Assembly (NCBI GenBank): GCA_013397075.1
Contig: VWZS01000851.1
Coordinates: 434,001 to 498,000 of the forward strand
Source of the DNA: Rhabdornis inornatus
Lineage: Eukaryota > Chordata > Aves > Passeriformes > Rhabdornithidae
Direction of reading: 5' to 3'
DNA length: 64,000 nt
The notes below the pieces were generated by a model, which was not told where the DNA came from, searched no databases, and saw nothing but the letters and a program-made list of their open reading frames with translations. Positions 44,401-57,500 of this stretch are shown piece after piece (positions within the stretch are counted from its first letter, which is position 1; the number at the start of each line of letters is the position of its first letter). A program made the translations under genes and the position numbers.

Positions 44401-47400
44401 ACATAGAATAAAGAGCACACTTTTCTGCTTTCTGCCATTGATACAGTATTAACTTGCGTGGAATTCTACATAACTTTACTTCAACATTAAAGTTAGAGCT
44501 CCAAGAATAATGCGTTTTTAAAATATATATTTAAAAGCAATATCTAAAAATATCTATAAAGAATGGAGATGAAGTCAAAGCTTAGCTGCAATCTATACAC
44601 TATTAAAAATGAAGTTTGCAATACAAACATTAACTAGCTTTCAAAAAGTACTACATACCTTTAAAAACAATTCTGTTATTTATAAAGGCATATTAAGTGT
44701 GCTCTCCAAAACATTTCTTGTTCTGTTAGGGTGGAAAGGTAATTAGCTTTCCCCATACTCATTAGATATTCAAAATAATTTACCTTTTTCTTCTGCATGT
44801 GTTTTAAAATTTCTAACGTCTGTTTAATTTCAGGAATCTGACTTTTTAGCCTGTGAATTAACAACAGTCATAATTTATTATTTTACAGAGACACAAAGTT
44901 TCCTAAACAAGTAATCAGTTTTATTATACAGTCCACCCTCCATTCTAAAACTTGTTAACAGCTTTTTCCAGCTTACAAAATGCAGGTTTGAAAGACATGG
45001 CATGTAAAGGCAGCTCAGCTCCAGCTTCACCTGCCCCTCACCACACCGAGGCTTGCTGGCTTTGGAAGCACAGCAATCCACTGAGCTTTCACATCAGAAC
45101 AACACACAGTAACAGTAACAGACCCCCTTTTCCTAAAATGGGACATTTTTCATATTTGTAATCTCCCAGAGGACAGGGAAACCTCAGTAGAAATATAGGT
45201 TGAAACCACTTCAAGTACAACAGAACAAGTGTTTTTTCTGAGGTTCATGGACTATTCTGACAGTGAGAGCCACAGGACTCTGCACTGTTCAAGCAAAAGC
45301 TCTCCAGAGCTGAGGGCATCACTCTCCCCAACAGGCCTGGCAGAGGCACTGGGATCCCCAGGGCCTTTGTGGCCACTAGACTTATTATTTAAAAAAACAC
45401 AGAACTATGCTAAACATTTCCTAATTCTGCAAAAATTACAACTTACCTCCTCTTCTTTTGAGCAAGATTAAGTTCCAGAAATTTATACTTCTGATACTGC
45501 TCATCCAACTTCTTAAGAACTACATCTGCTGTCTCATTTCCAGGCTGTTTCATAAAAGAATCTACATCTTCCTTTAAGAGGAGAAAGAAACCCTCAGTGT
45601 TACAAGAGTTTTATGGAAATCCTAGACACAGACATGCTATCATCTTACTTCAGCTACATCTAGAGGGAGTTTGAAATGTAAACAAACTTTTTTCCTGGAC
45701 TGGATTACAAAAGCATTTTGTTTCTTACTCATCCCTTCATTTCCCCTTCCCTGCTTTTTTCGGTAGGGAACTAAGGGATAGGATTATTTCATAACCATAC
45801 TTGTGGGTACATGGTTAGTGGTGCTTTCAGTCCTAGTTGACGGTCAAGTGACACTGTACAGGAGTGGGTATCCATGTAGCATGGCTAAAACCTGGGATTC
45901 CTACCTGTAAAGCAGGGATAATGCTTCTCTGTGGCTAAGCAGACTATGAACTTTTTTGGATAAAACTGATGAAGGAAAAGAGCAGCCTGATCAAGCATGT
46001 TGTGGAAGAGAAATATGCAAAGGGGGGAAAACTGAGGTATCTGCTCAGACAGGCATTATGGAAGTGAACAGCCTGGTTTCAAAAGCTCCTTCTATAGTTA
46101 GCAGGAAGCCACAGAAACCTCTAGAGAGCAACTCCAGCCAGTCCTACCATCAACTGACAGTGAGAGCCACGGGATTGGCAGGAAAAGCTGCCAGAGAAGA
46201 AAGGCCTGAGCCAAGGACGTCAACCTTGGCATTTGCCTCCTTCAGAATCCCAGGAAGCAGCTCATCTTCTGGGGGACAATGTTCCCAGCTTCTGAAAGGT
46301 ACATTAGGCCAGGGATCAACCACATATTTCTGGCCTCGCCATTTACACACCATTCACACACATAATTCCAGATGACCCCACTCCCCACCGAGGTAATTCT
46401 GCCCTTGTCTACACAAGTAAAACCTCAGTAAAACCTGATGGAAGCCCTACCACAGGCCTCTTCAGCTTCTCCTTTTGAACTTGGTGTCTCCATTCTAGAA
46501 GTTTCACACCAGAAAGACTGTAATATGTTACTAAAGTGATATCAGACATGGAGCTGCTCCCCCTCATTATGATGCCTTAACTCCCTTGGCTAAAGAAACT
46601 TAGTAGGAAATTACTGAATCTGGTAAGAAGTCTCTGCCTTCCTTATCATTAAGGAAATCTGTAGCAGAACATGAACTCCACAACCTGCAGCAGGCAGCAC
46701 TGACCAGGTGGTAGATCCAAACTCAAGAGACCACACCTCAGACTGCCTGAAAAATGCCTCGAGCTACCTCCCAGTCCAGGAAGCATTCCTGCCTCTGGAT
46801 AAAGCTCCTAGAGAAGCCTTCAACGAAGAAAAAACAAGGATTAGGTTTGGGAAAGTGTTGTTGAAGTGAGGCCTGAGGATACTGTGAAACGAAACTCCCA
46901 CTTGTGGAAACAGCTCTGCTCGTTTAAACCTCCTGGGGCAGAAAGCAAAAGCAGGTGGGCAGCAGCTCCCCCCACACCCTGCCTGGCATCCAGCTCTGCC
47001 TCAGCTCCTGTCTGTCTGTGCACGTGGACAGGACACAATCCATGTCCTCCTGCAACTAAGACGCTGAGAAGTGAATCCAGAAGTAAATCCAGGCCCCGTA
47101 TATACTGGTGATCTCCTTCCACTACAAAATGTCCCAGTTCAAGGTAAGCTCAGATTTACTCCCAGGGTTTTCCAGCTGAGGCTTCCAAGCCTGTTGGTCA
47201 GACTCTTGTCCCACCTCCCCATCTACAAGGCTGAGGCACAGTCACTTCTTTAGGCTTGACCAGAACAGCTCTGAGGCACAGCTGGCTGTCAAAGCCATTA
47301 GGATCCCCACTTTGTGGTGTATTACACAGCACCTCCACCGCAGAATTCTTAGAACACTTACAGGTTCTGCAAAGACCTGCCAAAACTCATCTATATCTCT

Positions 47401-49611
47401 TTAGGAAGAAAATTCACTGGCAAAGCATCATTTTGCAAACTTCACGCCAAGCCACAGGAATGTTCTGTAAAAGCCCTGAAATGCAGCAGGATAGCACATT
47501 CCCACGTGTCCCTACGGTTCTCTTCTGAATGACGACCCAAATAAAGAGCTGCAGGCTCTTTATTTGCAGACCTGCATCCTCACACCTGCTGAAGAAGGCA
47601 GAACAAAGAAGGCATTTTATTTGGAAATGTCTAAGCAACAGCTCAAAACCACCACAGCTGAAAGTTCTGTTTGGCGAGTCTGTTACCCAGTAAAACCCTG
47701 TGTCTTAACATTACTTACTCTGAGTCCCTAATATTGCTTGAAAACTGGAGCAGGACAAGAGTTCACAGAACAACTGCCTCAGAGAAGACATGAGCCATAA
47801 ATTGTGTGAAGAGCCTCTACCAAACCAAGACACTTACAGAAAACATCTCTGATGACAAGATTCACAATAAGACTGCCCATGCAGCATGTGGGGGGGATAT
47901 GCCAAGCAAGAGATCAGCAATTCTTTAAATGTTTTTGAAATAGAAACCTATTTTCTGAAATAAAAGAAGCTCTAGCAAAACCTACCCTCAAACCTACCCC
48001 TACAGTAGAGCAGAATACTATTACAACTTCTCAGTGCGGGCCTATTTTGAATAAAAGAAAGTCTATCTTAAAATCTACATCCAAATACTCTATGATCACC
48101 ATTGAAGATCTCTTCTGCATACACCTGCATTTGATCAGAGCACCTCTCAAAACTGAGAATTAAGAAGCTTCCAAGATGTTTAGATCCAGAGGTTATGAAG
48201 ATCCATAAGGTAATGAAGAATTGAAGAGAAGCACAGGAGGTAAGGCACAGCCCCAGAACCCTTGGAGCCATGTGATACAGCACGCAAGATACTTCAGACA
48301 CAGGTACTGAAGGGAACTACATGGAACCAAACACAACAACTACAAAGGCAGCCACCAGCATGGAATGAGGGATGTGACAGATGCCCTTAAAGTGCTTCCT
48401 GCCAGGGTCGCCACCTGCACTGCAGAGTTAACACAGACCACAAGTTCTCCTCTGTCAGTGTCACGAGGTCTCACAGGACAACTGAAGACATGGCTGTTCC
48501 CTTTCACTTTCATCTATGCTGGTCTCCCATGAGGCATGGAAGGAAGTTAGCCAGAAACACCAACGGTTTTCCAGCCCAGTAAGGATTTACCAGATCCTAA
48601 TTATTAAAAAATCTTAAAGGAGGAACTGGATCACTGAAAGTAAATGCACTGTACCTGTCTGGTCAGGCCCTATGCCCAGACAAAACACATCAGCAGTACA
48701 AGCACTATATCTAGAAACACCAAAATGCAAGAGAAACCAATTTATTTCTATAAAAGCAATTGTATCAGATGGGGCAGACATCCAGTACTTCCCGAGATTA
48801 CCAAACTAGCTAGGTACAGCCACTCTGATCAATAGTTATCGATTAAAGGAAATAAAACAGCAAGCAAGACTGTGTACCAAGAGTGAGCTCACAGCTAAAA
48901 GTGAACAACAGATGATTGTGAGATTATGTCACTGCATAAGTCACTGATTCCGCTCAACAGAATAATCAAACGCTCGGTACATCAGTTTTAAAAGTAGAGT
49001 AAACAAGTTCGGCCTGTTTTCCAGAAAATACACATTTACTGGTTTTTAAGAACACATGGGCGCTTCTGAATAGTGAAACTTCTCAGTACTGTAAAACTTG
49101 TTAAGAGAGAAAGATGTATGGAAAGGTGCTTGGAGAATGGCACGTTACCCGTGGAGCAGGAGCGGCAAGGCATGCTCCGTACACTGTGTGCCGGGAGGGT
49201 TCTCACAACACGCTGCTCACTGCCTTGAGTCTGTCAGTGCGGTAACACGATATTGCTTAATACGGGGAGCTGAGCTTCTTGTAAGGTAAAGCGCCAGTCG
49301 GGATCGAAATAGGGCAACGCACCCGGGAAAAGGCCCAGGACTGAAGCCGTGAAGGGCCCCCGCCATCCGCGCCCCGCGAGGTGCCGCCTCACGGTGGCCG
49401 AGCCCGGCTGGCGCAACACGGCCCCCACTCCTCAGCCCCACTCCCCATGAACGCCGCCTCGGGGATGCCCAGCCCTATTCCCGGGACCCTCTCCCCAGGA
49501 ACACCACCTCGGGGTTGACCTAGCCCCGCTCACCAGGAACGCCGCTTCAGGGATGCCGAGTGGGCCGCGCCTCCCGCCCGCCGCCTCCTCGCTGCCTCCG
49601 GCCGCCGCCAT
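41357..49611 (-). CDS. VBP1: Prefoldin subunit 3 (VHL-binding protein 1)
   Basis: VBP1 is an alpha-type subunit of prefoldin, the cytosolic hexamer that hands unfolded actin and tubulin to the CCT/TRiC chaperonin. In transcript order the exons are 49611-49534, 45571-45447, 44850-44784, 44345-44247, 42510-42372 and 41427-41357. They total 579 bp, 192 residues plus stop, against 197 in human as recalled. The N-terminus (MAAAGGSEEAAGG...) is more Ala/Gly-rich than in mammals. The rest is highly conserved: EDVDSFMKQPGNETAD, KYKFLELNLAQKKRRLK, the coiled-coil IPEIKQTLEILK, METRFLLADNLYCKA, DKVCLWLGANVMLEYD, DFLRDQFTTTEVN and MARVYNWDVKRRNK. Two coiled-coil arms flank the beta-hairpin region, as usual for prefoldin alpha subunits. 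Five junctions preserve frame, the last only with a non-canonical AT-AG intron. The final exon lies almost a kilobase from the previous one and is easily missed. Confidence 0.96.
41428..42371 (-). other. VBP1: U12-type AT-AG intron in VBP1
   Basis: On the minus strand the intron begins ATATCCTTTT, the consensus 5' splice site of AT-type U12 introns. It ends TTTCCTTAATTCAACATGCTCAG, with a near-perfect U12 branch site (TTCCTTAAT) about 14 nt before AG. Splicing at A/ATATCC and CAG/ATATGG restores the conserved EVNMARV. The nearest GT donor (GAA/GTCAAT) would shift the frame and terminate after ten codons. Confidence 0.85.
42511..45446 (-). other. VBP1: VBP1 introns 2-4
   Basis: Three introns (45446-44851, 44783-44346 and 44246-42511, separated by the exons at 44850-44784 and 44345-44247) have ordinary GT-AG ends. 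I see no embedded gene or clear repeat. Confidence 0.7.
45572..49533 (-). other. VBP1: VBP1 first intron
   Basis: This 4-kb intron runs from donor GTGAGC after the first coding exon to an acceptor ending AAAG before EDVDSF. I see no supported feature; the ORFs have no motifs. Confidence 0.7.
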
Positions 49612-49870
49612 TTGGGAACGAACGGTGCATGCGCGGCGTGCGCCAGAATGCCGGGGCCGTGCGTCAGCACGTCGGCGCCGAGAGGGGAGCGAGGCAGGGT
49701 GGGCGGGGCATAGCAGCCCCGGGCACCGCCCCTTGCCCAGGAGGATGAGGAAGGCGGGGCAGAAGGGGGAAGGCTCCGGCAGCGGGGACTGCTTGGGATG
49801 GCAGGGGCTGCGAGTACCTTGCTTGCCGTGTCCTGGGAGGGAGATATCACTTATCCCACCCTCTGCTTCT
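49300..49870 (-). promoter_or_regulatory. VBP1: VBP1 CpG-island promoter and first exon
   Basis: The CpG-dense sequence spans the first coding exon (ATG at 49611-49609, context CAAATGG) and about 250 bp upstream on the minus strand. No TATA box is evident. The plus-strand side contains no gene, so the island serves VBP1 only as far as I can see. Confidence 0.7.
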
Positions 49871-52800
49871 GCCTACGGAGAAACCGCCCTTGTTTCTAAA
49901 CGCAGCTGCTCTGCCTTTCCCACAGCGTAGGTGACAAGCCAAATAGGGCAAACAGGAGCAATGCCTTTAACAATTTAAAATAAACATTTCTAAAGGATTA
50001 CCAAGAATGCTTGCCCTGTATTCACACGCATAAGCTGCTCCCTGCTCCTCGCCCCTTGCAGTCAGTTCATTGAATTGCTGACTCTCGAGGGAAGGTCGGA
50101 GCGATGCCGCTGTGACAGCTCCAGGCCGAGCCCCTGGACTCCACAGCTCATTGCTGCTGCCCGGTGCTTCAGCACTGATATGGAAGACGAACACGAGTGA
50201 ACTATTAAGTGGTCCAAGCTCACAACTGAAAACAGATCTCTGAAACCTAAAGAAATAAAAATACAACTATTAAAAATAGAATTTTCTGATTTACAAAGAA
50301 GGAGCACCTGCAGCAGCCACACTTCCTTAGCCTCTCCACACTCTGCTGCAATGGCGATGGCTAGGGAATGAATCCAGCTGTAGGCAAACTCAACCAAACT
50401 CAGTCTGTAAACACAGAGGAGGAACAAGCCAATTAAGCATCCTAATTCAGCCATGTCTTATCAGCATTACAGAAAGCCTTAAGCCTGAGAACACAAAAAA
50501 TGATCACATACACACACCTTGCAAATGCCAGAGTTTATTTTTTTCCAAAATTTGTTTCATCAAATATGTTCATATGAGCAGTCCTTTAAAAAAATGGACA
50601 ATTTGCATTTTAACAAATTGTGAAGCTCCACAATTAAAATATCAACACAGCCAGTCTTGTGCTTAGGCTTATTTAAGAAAAAATATTCATAGAACATAAA
50701 TCCTTAGATTTTTTTCCAGTTTGTGGCTAGTATGTTTTCCACAGATTCTGTATTCTTATAAAATGAAGAAACTCATATAAAGGAACAGCTGTACAAGAAC
50801 ACATCTGAAAAAAAGCAACCTAAATTATCATAGCTCCTTTTAAATAAATATTCAAGAAAAGGCACAAACCTGTTATGGGGGAAAACATAACATACAAAAC
50901 AAGACTTATTAAATAAAGTGTGGGTTGGGGTGAGGGACCTCTGTTCCAGCACCTATTTTTTCATTGCTCCAAGATGAGATTCCAGCCAAACATTTGGTAA
51001 AGGATTAAGCTTAATCACAAGGATACACATCTAAGATTCAGTGAAAGACTTGACGTTACAATTCCTGTTGTAACTGTACCAGTTACTACAATCTCTTTAA
51101 ATAAATGATCATGAGAATCTGCATACAGTAGTGATGCAGCAATGTACAGATCAATGACAAGTTAGATACATCTTCAGAGTCATAGCAACAGGTTTTCTAT
51201 ATTCTATCAGTAATGTATAAATGATAACACGTACAGTTTCCATTGCTCAAAAATATAATCTTTTCAATGGAAATAAACGACTGATACAGTGCCTTTAGAT
51301 GTTACCCTTACAATACAAACTACCCCAAACAAAGTTTTCCTTTTTATGTACAAACTAAGCACCGATCCACAGCGCATACTATTCTATTTGTAACTCCCTG
51401 TCCCTGCCACACATCAAAATATCCAGCTGGGGATAGATGCACCCTGTATTCAATCTTGTAGTCAGAAATTTTGTCGTTGTTACTTTTGCGTGTGTGGTTT
51501 TTGCTGTTGGTTTTGTTTGTTTCTTAAACACAAGTCCATTTGTTATTTTACTTAGAAATATTCCACCACTATGTGCAGAGAACAGAGATTTTTCTGGTAC
51601 ACGTGTTCAAAGCCTTCCTCCTTGTTCAGACAAACAGAGAGACATCTTAGTTATCAGCTTCCTGAAGTATTCAGAACATGATTCTGATCCAATGAGTTGG
51701 AAGGAAAGTCACATTTATATACATGTCTCTTCACTCATCACAATTACTGTTGGCAGCTTCTGCAGGCTGGTACAGTCTCCCTCAAAAACAACCTTGGTGT
51801 TGAAAGTGGTTTTTCTTTGTGGAGAATAGCCATAAAAGCCTTGACAGTATCCTAAGTCCTTGGTTTTCACTTCTTGTGTGTTATTTAAACACATACCATG
51901 CCATTTTATGTGTTCCAATACGTGCACAAGGAAGAGGTGGGCAAAACCCAGTCCTGTGCACTAGTGTGCAGAGAGAAGGGACAAAGCAATCTTTGCTTCA
52001 CAAGGACCAAGCTGAAAGCTGTGTTTCAAAGCATCAAAAGAAGGCAGGTTTTAAAACATACTTTGTGGCTGTTTCTCCTTTTTTAATACTAATAAATTAG
52101 CATCAGACAGCTTTGCTACAAGAAAGCAGACCACAAGAACCATTAAAAGATCCAAAGCAGATCGGAAGTAGTGCAAGCTACTATCCAGAACTAAATCCAT
52201 TTCTGAGCCAGGTATATTCCAGGTATTCAGAATGCTCTGAAATAAAGTTATAACAAATATATACTGCTTGCCAGGCATTTATTTGCATATTTTATTAATA
52301 AAATGTGTTTTACTTATACAACTCAGTATAAGAAAGAGACCTAACAGCTTACAGAGCTAGGAACTGCCTGCTTGTAGCACTCTCATTTCTGCCATTAATG
52401 CCCAGACATTTATAACTAGATGGACTGATCTAATTTGAACACAAGACTTTTGATTATTGAATGAATCTATAGAATTCACTATTTCTTAAATAAACAGTCC
52501 CCTCAACACAATGACCCATCTAAATGGCATCAATTCCCTCATCATGTGGAGGGCAACTATAGGCACTGAAGAACTCATTGGCTTAAATTGTACAATTGTT
52601 CAACCCAGTAAAGGTGTATTAAAGCTTGAAGCCCTTTGTAATTCCAACTTGAACATTAAACTACCATATACTGGTTCAAATTCTTTCAAAATCAATATAC
52701 ATCAAGGAACACTGAGTTTTAAATTTCTGCAAGGTTTAATTTTCCAGAAAATTAGCAGTTACAAATTTCAAGGGTTGGGGAAAGGAGTTTTGTTTCTTTT

Positions 52801-54541
52801 GTATTGATTCATTGGGCAAAGTATTTACCACAGTGTCAATAGATACAACTTTTGCACTCTTTGGACAGAATTAAGCATTTGGAAAAATAGAAGGGTTGTT
52901 CTCACTCTGAGGAATGTGCCTAATTTAGAAGTTCTCTACAGGAGTTTGACAAGATTCTCAGGGCTATCTGAATTTATGGTGAGAGTGAGAGACACTTCTG
53001 CAATTACAGACTCTCCAAAGGATAAAAGACATACTACACTGGAGGTCTATTTATTGTAACAATAAAAAACTCAGCTTTAATATTAATCATTATTTGAAGT
53101 AATTTTACAGCAGAGCTTTTCATTGCACTTTGCCTCAAAACTTCTGGAGGAAAGGTTTTCACTTCTATCTACTTAATTATAACAACTGGGTTTTTTTAAT
53201 GCTATCACTTTTTAATCAGACAGTGAAAAATACAAGATAAGGCATTTTCATAGCCAATTTCAGTTCTGGAGGAAGATTCTTAAGTATAAAATATGTCCCA
53301 AAGTCTGTACACATCCGACCCATTGTGAACAGCAATACTTATAAATTAGTTGATTTTAAAGATTTTCCTGTCAAAAAGAGTCCGGATTTCTTAACGTAGC
53401 ATTCTTACCTTGAAATTACTGCAGTATCAACGAAACAACTATCTAAAAGTTTACATGTATTTACACATTTAAAAATAATTATTTTTATATTGTTTACAAC
53501 TAGGTTCTTATTTCAAAAAAGAAGCACAAGCTATTCTCTACAGCTGGATAACTTCAAAATAGTTGCCAGTTCACAACTGCCAGCATAATTGCAAGGTTTG
53601 AGTCTTTTGACCTAATGGACTTTAGAAAGAAGAATTGGCTCTCTTGCCTCTACTGCAGTTATCAACAAGAGTCTCAGACTGCTCCTGTTTGCTGTGGCAC
53701 CAGACACTGGCTCCTGAGGTTGCTCTTCCCTGAGCCCATGGTGGGAGATCCCACCTGCAGAGAAGGTACCTATGGAAGTGCAGGTGCTGGCACCTCTTGG
53801 AGGCTGCATGAGCTGTTCTGGAACACACTTATTCCCCCTTCTCAATCACAGACTTGCAGCCTTGCAGCTGCTGGCTCTTTTTACTTAGCCCTGTAATACT
53901 GACATACCAATGGAGCAATTTATTATTTTTACTACATTTCTCTGTGCAATATGTGTCTTGTTGATTCACAGCATTTCAAACTCACATTATAAAGCTTGCA
54001 AATTACTAAAACCTATTCTAATGTGAAAAAGCTGATTTCACACAATGTTGGCCTTATGATAATGCAAGCATTGCTCTATCAGAGTATTTATTAAAACACA
54101 ATTTTATTGCTCAACTTGATTTCGTGTTGTGTCTTGGTTACAACAGCCACAGAATTTATGAATAAAATAAATAGCTTTGACATTCTCAGTCAATTCCTAA
54201 GGTAATCCACTGATGATTAAGGTTGTAGAGCAATCATGTAACCTTCTCCTTGATTTTGAACATGATAATCCAGCATGCACCTTGAGTAAACCTCAATAAA
54301 AATACAGTTTTCTGCTGAGCAGTTAAAAAAAAATAAAAATCAGGAAACAAGCATGACTTCACACTGCAGTGACTGCTATAAACAAGAATCTCTAAAGCAT
54401 TGCAGTTCAAAATGACATTGTATTATACAGGGAATAAACAGTTGCCCTGTTCAGGAATACATCATGGAAAGATCGAAATTCAGTCTTTTCATTTTTTTTA
54501 CCAGTATTTGGTTGTTCTCACATCTTGTTGCTTTGGTGGCT
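49871..54541 (-). other. VBP1 upstream DNA and probable long PICALM-like 3' UTR
   Basis: No coding exon is seen. The stop of the PICALM-like gene is at 54544-54542. The AT-rich sequence to its left may be a long 3' UTR, with minus-strand AATAAA motifs at 54108-54103 and about 50540-50535 among others. The boundary between UTR and intergenic DNA cannot be set from sequence. Confidence 0.4.
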
Positions 54542-54556
54542 CTACATAAACTGTAT
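54542..54556 (-). CDS. PICALM-like terminal mini-exon
   Basis: Only 15 bp are coding: Ile-Gln-Phe-Met then TAG, following acceptor TTTCACAG. PICALM also ends in IQFM from a final exon carrying little coding sequence. Spliced in phase 0 after the exon at 55154-55047. Confidence 0.88.
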   Translation of the reverse strand: MQFM

Positions 54557-57500
54557 CTGTGAAACAAAGATTACATATTAATGCCACTTACATAGCAAAT
54601 GGTTTCCCAGTGTTTTAGAGTAAAGAATCTATTTGGCTGCCTTGTTACTTTTTAAGTCTATAGGCTTTGGCACTTTAAAAAAACCTTTTTTTGGCACTTT
54701 AAAAAAACTTTAAAAAAGTATTTATAAAAATATCACATATTTTTTAATTAAAAATATGTAATATATAAGAATATGTATTTGGATGACAGGAGTACAGGTT
54801 CTCCAGCATGAATGATCTTTTGTCCATGCCTTTTTCACTCCCACAACAGTGAGAGGTAAAAATCTGATTTTTACTTTCTTCCTTGCTTCCTGCAATTTCA
54901 TCATCTGAATTTGCCTCCTCACCAGCCCTTGACTGAGGAACCCCTCACTTTGACATGCAGAAATACAGGAGCATTTCACGAAGAATTTGGTTGCGTTTGC
55001 CAAGGCTAAAGTTTCAATGTCAACAAGATTTAAGAGCACCATTCACCTGAGTTTCAGAAACAGGTGCAAAAGGATTTGTTGGCCTCAGACCAGATTGTGT
55101 ATACATCATTGACTGGGGTGCCATCAAAGGAGTAGTTCCAACCTGAGGAGTTACCTGTGAGAAAAACAAAAGCCCCACAAAAACAAATATATAAAATTCA
55201 AACTACTTCCACAAGATACATCTTTTTGCATTTTAAGTATAGTAGAAAAGAAACATATAGACACACAGAGAATAAAGTCAAAGCTTTTAAAAACTGTTGC
55301 TATATCAACCTCAGAGTCACCTCTTTTAACACAGGGTGAGAAACGTACCAGATTTCACATGCTATTGCCAATACATTTAATTTGCAGGATGGTTTGAACA
55401 TCATACTTCATGACATGAAACCCACTGGTAGAGACAACTCAGTTTTCAGAAATACAAAACAAATCATGCTTCTTACCATTCCATATATAGGCACTTGAGG
55501 TGTGGTCAATGAGTATGTGATAGGAGCAGGTACCTTTAACCAAGAAAATTTTAAATTTTAGAGAAACTCATGCATGCTTAGTAATATATATATATAATTT
55601 TGAAAAATACATATTTTTCAGTACTGAAAATAACCAATGTATTTACAAGAAATTGACTTACATATCCAGGATAGTGTACTCCATTCTGGCATAGCAAAAG
55701 GATAAGATAGAAAATTATTTAATAGGTATTCATGCTGGAAATTCTAACTAAGGGGTGGATTCAAGTCCAGTACCATAACAGTTTTAAACTATGCTCATTT
55801 ATTAAAACAATTAAAGTATGAGGAAAAAAGTTCAAGGACAGTAACATCAGTTATTATGCTTAGAAAGTTACCACTAGTACAACTTACAGCAAAATTAGAA
55901 ATTTTACTACACTTAGCCAGATTTGAGTATATTGCTTGCACAAGCATGTGTGTGAGAAGCTTTTAGAGGGCATGGCATGCAATGCTCTTTCTTCCTCCCA
56001 TTATTAGAGAAGTGCATAGAAAAGAAAGCTAAAAAGCCAGTGACTATTCAACTTAAGAAGTGAATAGCAACAGATGTTTAGTCAGGTCGATATTGCCCAC
56101 ATACTAACATCTGATGTCAGCACATATCACAATATGAAAAAAGAAAAATGAAGAGCATTTTAAACCTTATATCAGGTTATGTTCACAGGCATGGCAATGC
56201 ACGTGCTTCCTAAAGCCATGCTTTGTTAAGCAGTGCTAATTACACTGAAACCAAAGTGCTGGATGAAACACTTGGCTATGGGATAGGATGCAGCGGTACA
56301 TGAATTGGAGGGTTAGTTCTGAGTGCCAGAGGCCACCCAGGACACTGAGACCTTTGCAGTTCTGGGGCACAGATTTTAAAGAGGCTCATAGCTGAGCTAG
56401 ATCTTCACATCAGTAATTGCTGGGAGTTCCAGGAAAATGCATGACCAGACACCTGGCATAAACCAGTCAAATGCTTAGACCTGATGAACACATGAAATAA
56501 AAACATATCTTTAAATCCACAGTGATCAATGGGTACTAAGGCACGCTCTATATTCCAGAAATAAAAATATACCAGCACTCTAACAACACATTCTAGAGTA
56601 CCTAGAGGGGATAAAGAGATTGTATGGTCTCAAAAAATCTCACATAAAAGTGCAATACAACTGTGCCCTCTCCTCGAAATTTTTAATCTCATTTTTGAGT
56701 CCAATACTGGATTTAATATTGTACTCAACTTCTCTAATTGTGAATGAGCATAGTCATACAGGACAAGGATAATAGGCATTAGAGGCAAAACTATGCTTAT
56801 TGCAAAATTAAGTCAGACAGCAGTCCAAAATTCACAGCAAATGTGGCAATTATCCTAGTTGTCTATGTAACTGAGATGAACATCTACTTCCCTCTAAGAC
56901 AGCTATATTTTAGAAGTGATTCATATTTCTATGAATGTATTATGAATACAACACACTTGAAAAATCTCTTTTAAAAGCATAGGAAAATCAGGTGCCTACA
57001 AATATCCCTCCTAGAAATGAAAATTCTTCATTTAAATAACTATAAGAGATACGCTTAAAACTTTGTACTGTGTTAAAAATATGAAGTTGCTGTTGAGCAT
57101 TATCAAAAGTCCAAAGTGCTGCTTGACCTCATTATTAACGTGCCTTGCAAAGATTGCAGCAGTGTTTCATGATAAAACTGAAAAAGGAGTAAAGACTGGA
57201 AGGAACAGCAGTTTTGCCCTTAAAACATTCTCTGAATTCTTAAAGGTGAATTTTTGTGTGCACACGTGCATGTGAGGGGGAGTGGGAGCACCTCAAACGT
57301 GCACATCAGGAATTTTCTGGACTGGGATCATTTGTTTCAATCCCAAAAGAATTTATGAACTGAGACAGGTAATCAGCCTTTCACCTGAGATGTAAGTCTT
57401 TAACGGACAAGCTTTTCAGTGAGAGGAAATAAAGCATGCTAAAACCTCTACCACATTCAGTAAGATCCTATAATCCTGTAAGCATTCCCTGCTACCTCCA

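Noticed and set aside
49530..49930. Plus-strand ORF over the VBP1 promoter, suggesting a bidirectional gene
   Set aside because: Composition is CpG-island-like, it overlaps the VBP1 first exon on the other strand, and no downstream plus-strand exons are seen.
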